NCBI GenBank assembly: GCA_009694805.1
Contig: SICM01000020.1
Location: forward strand, 1-37,742
Length of the DNA: 37,742 nt
From: Candidatus Latescibacterota bacterium
GTDB lineage: Bacteria; Latescibacterota; UBA2968; SICM01
Direction of reading: 5' to 3'
The position numbers and the translations under genes are program-made. This document shows positions 36,048-37,742 of this stretch, piece after piece. Positions within the stretch are counted from its first letter, which is position 1. The number at the start of each line of letters is the position of its first letter. Below the pieces are notes generated by a model that saw only the letters and a list, made by a program, of their open reading frames with translations, had not been told where the DNA came from and made no database searches.

Positions 36048-37016
36048 TCACCCTAACTTGTTCACCGCCTCCAGCAACGCCATCATATACCCCGTCGCCA
36101 GGGCCCGCCCCCGGTGCCCCCACGGCGTGTCGTCCACCATGTGCGGGACGTGATCATCGATCATGAACCCCTTGAACCCCACCTTCTTAAACGTCCGCAT
36201 CGCCTCCACCACATCCACGTTCCCCTCCCCCAGGAAGCACTCCTGAAACTTCGGCACGGTCCCCTGCACGTCCCGGAAGTGGACGTAGAAGATCTTCTCC
36301 CCCCCGCCGAAGTACCGGATCGCCTCTATCACCCCCGGCCCCATCTCCGACCAGCACCCCATGCAGAAGTCCAGGCCGCTGTTGGGGCTGGGGGCGATCT
36401 CCATCGCCCGCTTGAACCCCTCAAACCCCCGGAACAGACGCGCCACACCTCCCAGCGAAGGCACAGGCGGGTCATCCGGGTGCAGGGCCAGCTTCACCCC
36501 CGCCGCCTCCGCCACCGGAAGCACGGCCTTCATGAAGCGCTCGTAGTGCTTCCACATCTCCTCCTCGGTGAAGACCCGGCCGTGCGTGAGCGGGGCATCC
36601 TTCACGAGGTCCATGTCAAAGGAGGTCACCTGGGCCCCGCCCCGCCCCGGCGTGGTGGAGGAGGTCCGCCAGACCCTGTTCGGCATCCAGTGATACCCCA
36701 GAACGGGGATGCCTGCCTTCCCCATATTCCGGATCGTGGCCTGATAGTTCTCGATCTGCTCGTCCTGCCCCGGCAGGCCCAGCATGGCCCTGTCGTAGAA
36801 GCTCACCGGCGTGTTCTCAATGGCCTCCAGCCGCAGCCCATAGTCCTCGACGTGGGTCCGCAACCGCAGCAGGTCCATGAACTCCCACCGCTTTTCGCCG
36901 GGGAGGACGGGGGTGTTCAGAAGCACGCCGCTGGCCCCGATCTGCCTGGCGAACTTGAGCCGTTCGTCGCTGAGTTGGTTGAACTGCCCGATCGCGATGC
37001 GCATCTTCAGCTCCAT
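36048..37016 (-). CDS. Mannonate dehydratase-like (UxuA family) TIM-barrel protein
   Basis: A 322-residue enzyme expected to convert D-mannonate to 2-keto-3-deoxygluconate in uronate catabolism. LALHPDDPPVPSLGG, LDFCMGCWSEMGPG, FYVHFRDVQG and MIDDHVPHMVDDTPWGHRGRALATGYM hold the expected metal-binding His, Cys and Asp residues. At 322 residues it is shorter than E. coli UxuA (about 394), as is common for the archaeal/Bacteroidetes-like form. GGAGAGGAAGG precedes the ATG at 37016; the second Met (residue 5) is also possible. It supports the idea that the lyases release uronates. Confidence 0.85.
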   Translation of the reverse strand: MELKMRIAIGQFNQLSDERLKFARQIGASGVLLNTPVLPGEKRWEFMDLLRLRTHVEDYGLRLEAIENTPVSFYDRAMLGLPGQDEQIENYQATIRNMGKAGIPVLGYHWMPNRVWRTSSTTPGRGGAQVTSFDMDLVKDAPLTHGRVFTEEEMWKHYERFMKAVLPVAEAAGVKLALHPDDPPVPSLGGVARLFRGFEGFKRAMEIAPSPNSGLDFCMGCWSEMGPGVIEAIRYFGGGEKIFYVHFRDVQGTVPKFQECFLGEGNVDVVEAMRTFKKVGFKGFMIDDHVPHMVDDTPWGHRGRALATGYMMALLEAVNKLG

Positions 37017-37094
37017 GACCTTCCTCTCCTCAGACTAAAAGCAGTTCCACGTACCGCGTATCAAGTCCCACGTCAAATTCATAGGGGGTTACCT

Positions 37095-37115
37095 AGCACT
37101 TGGCACTTGGCACTT
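37095..37115. repeat. Tandem 7-mer array GGCACTT, three units
   Basis: AGCACTT, GGCACTT, GGCACTT lie between the coiled-coil gene and the mannonate dehydratase-like gene. Confidence 0.7.
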
Positions 37116-37123
37116 GGTACGCC

Positions 37124-37309
37124 TCACGCTTCTTTCTCCTTCTCGCCTGTCAGCGACTCGATCTGTTCATTGATCGTCGTCAGTTGCCGGTTGATCGCCG
37201 AGATCTGCGCCCGCACCGTTCGATCCCCCGCCTGCAGCCGTCCGTTGAGCGTGTCGAGTTGGTGGGTGAGGACGGCCTGCTCCCTTTTCAGCTTCTGAAG
37301 CTTTTCCAC
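37124..37309 (-). CDS. Small coiled-coil protein
   Basis: A 61-residue protein that is almost entirely one helix with heptad spacing (LQKLKREQAVLTHQLDTL, then QISAINRQLTTINEQIESL) and a charged end. No family is recognised. The start is the GTG at 37309, because GGAGGTGATC, a near-perfect match to the 16S 3' end, precedes it with a 3-base gap; this ribosome site is the main evidence that the gene is real. The open frame further upstream is unlikely to be translated. A role as a small oligomerising factor is all that can be suggested. Confidence 0.65.
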   Translation of the reverse strand: MEKLQKLKREQAVLTHQLDTLNGRLQAGDRTVRAQISAINRQLTTINEQIESLTGEKEKEA

Positions 37310-37451
37310 GAGATCACCTCCTCTGCTTTTTCCAAAGCATACCCGCAAAATCCGCCCCTGTCAAGCGAAAAGGCTATTTTTTATACTTGACACGGAGATA
37401 CCTTTAGAATATTAAGGGAATAACATCTGCATTCGTGATCGGATAAGGGGT

Positions 37452-37742
37452 CTAAATGGCCTGAATACGCTTCAGTAGAAACATTCGAGAGCGATTGGGG
37501 TCAGCCGCCTGCCTGAGGATTAGTTGTGTCAGAGAGCAGTTGGATGTCTTTACTCCAGCGTATTTGAGGACAGTCTCCAGCAGCTTGATAGACAGGTCCG
37601 ACAGGACCGCAGCGGTTCTCAGGATCGGGAAATGAATTTCAGCCTGATCGTGGATGGACTCGTCGGACAGGGTTTTCAAAGTCTTCTGGATCGTTTTGCT
37701 GACGATCATCGTCAGGATGGCCGTGTAGATCAAGGCTTCGAC
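37452..37742 (-). CDS. C-terminal part of a transposase (IS4-type), cut by the window edge
   Basis: An open frame enters from the right edge (VEALIYTAILTMIVSKTIQK) and runs to a TAG at 37452-37454. The EALIYTAIL-MIVSR-like segment is what usually follows the last catalytic Glu in IS4-group DDE transposases, and the Arg-rich end (NRSRMFLLKRIQAI) fits. Only about 96 residues are inside the window. The surrounding DNA (37320-37451) is AT-rich and holds no other gene. No terminal inverted repeat was identified. Confidence 0.6.
   Translation of the reverse strand, partial: VEALIYTAILTMIVSKTIQKTLKTLSDESIHDQAEIHFPILRTAAVLSDLSIKLLETVLKYAGVKTSNCSLTQLILRQAADPNRSRMFLLKRIQAI

Overview
The window is GC-rich bacterial chromosomal DNA (about 65% G+C by eye) with AT-richer tails at both ends. 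No rRNA or tRNA gene gives a firm placement. The mix is heparinase-like and rhamnogalacturonan-lyase-like polysaccharide lyases, acetylxylan-esterase-type hydrolases, a phytanoyl-CoA-type dioxygenase, a C45 acyltransferase, a secreted protein with an EF-hand/dockerin-like tail, and many intergenic palindromes. This suggests an uncultured glycan-degrading lineage of the Latescibacterota/Poribacteria kind. That placement is inference.

Layout. 1-430: AT-rich edge with a possible partial gene and two perfect 24-bp palindromes. 430-6116: aldo/keto reductase (-), heparinase-like protein, RidA-like protein and an MFS transporter with a probable frameshift (+). 6175-12204, minus strand: S15/CocE hydrolase, prolyl-tRNA synthetase, BrnT/BrnA toxin-antitoxin, AccD, and an RNase HII fused to a YraN-type nuclease. 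12381-18461: response regulator (+) convergent with an HD-GYP protein (-), then a two-gene heterodimeric ABC exporter (+) with a terminator. 18460-27821, minus strand: secreted protein, dockerin-like secreted protein, C45 acyltransferase, cupin, PL26-like lyase, a chimeric permease/methyltransferase ORF, two paralogous esterases (one without its catalytic residues) and a PhyH dioxygenase. 28064-31453: a very large heparinase-like protein (+). 31511-37309: M28/glutaminyl cyclase-like peptidase (-), long-form nucleotidyltransferase, RsgA and a malate/lactate dehydrogenase (+), mannonate dehydratase-like protein (-) and a coiled-coil protein (-). 37452-end: C-terminal piece of a transposase.

How the genes fit together. 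Lyases, esterases, mannonate dehydratase, sugar-type aldo/keto reductase and Ldh_2 dehydrogenase together suggest uptake and breakdown of acetylated, uronate-containing polysaccharide. Housekeeping genes (proS, accD, rnhB, rsgA) are interspersed, so this reads as chromosome and not as an island.

The most unusual signal is the repeat landscape. First, many gene borders carry short tandem arrays whose unit is 7 bp but whose sequence differs from site to site. Second, perfect hairpins sit in many intergenic gaps. Third, some of these palindromic elements lie inside coding sequence: three are in the large heparinase-like gene, and one of those families also forms the C-terminal tail of prolyl-tRNA synthetase, read in the same frame (RRSxESSG). 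This resembles the protein-coding palindromic elements known from Rickettsia, but here in a polysaccharide degrader.
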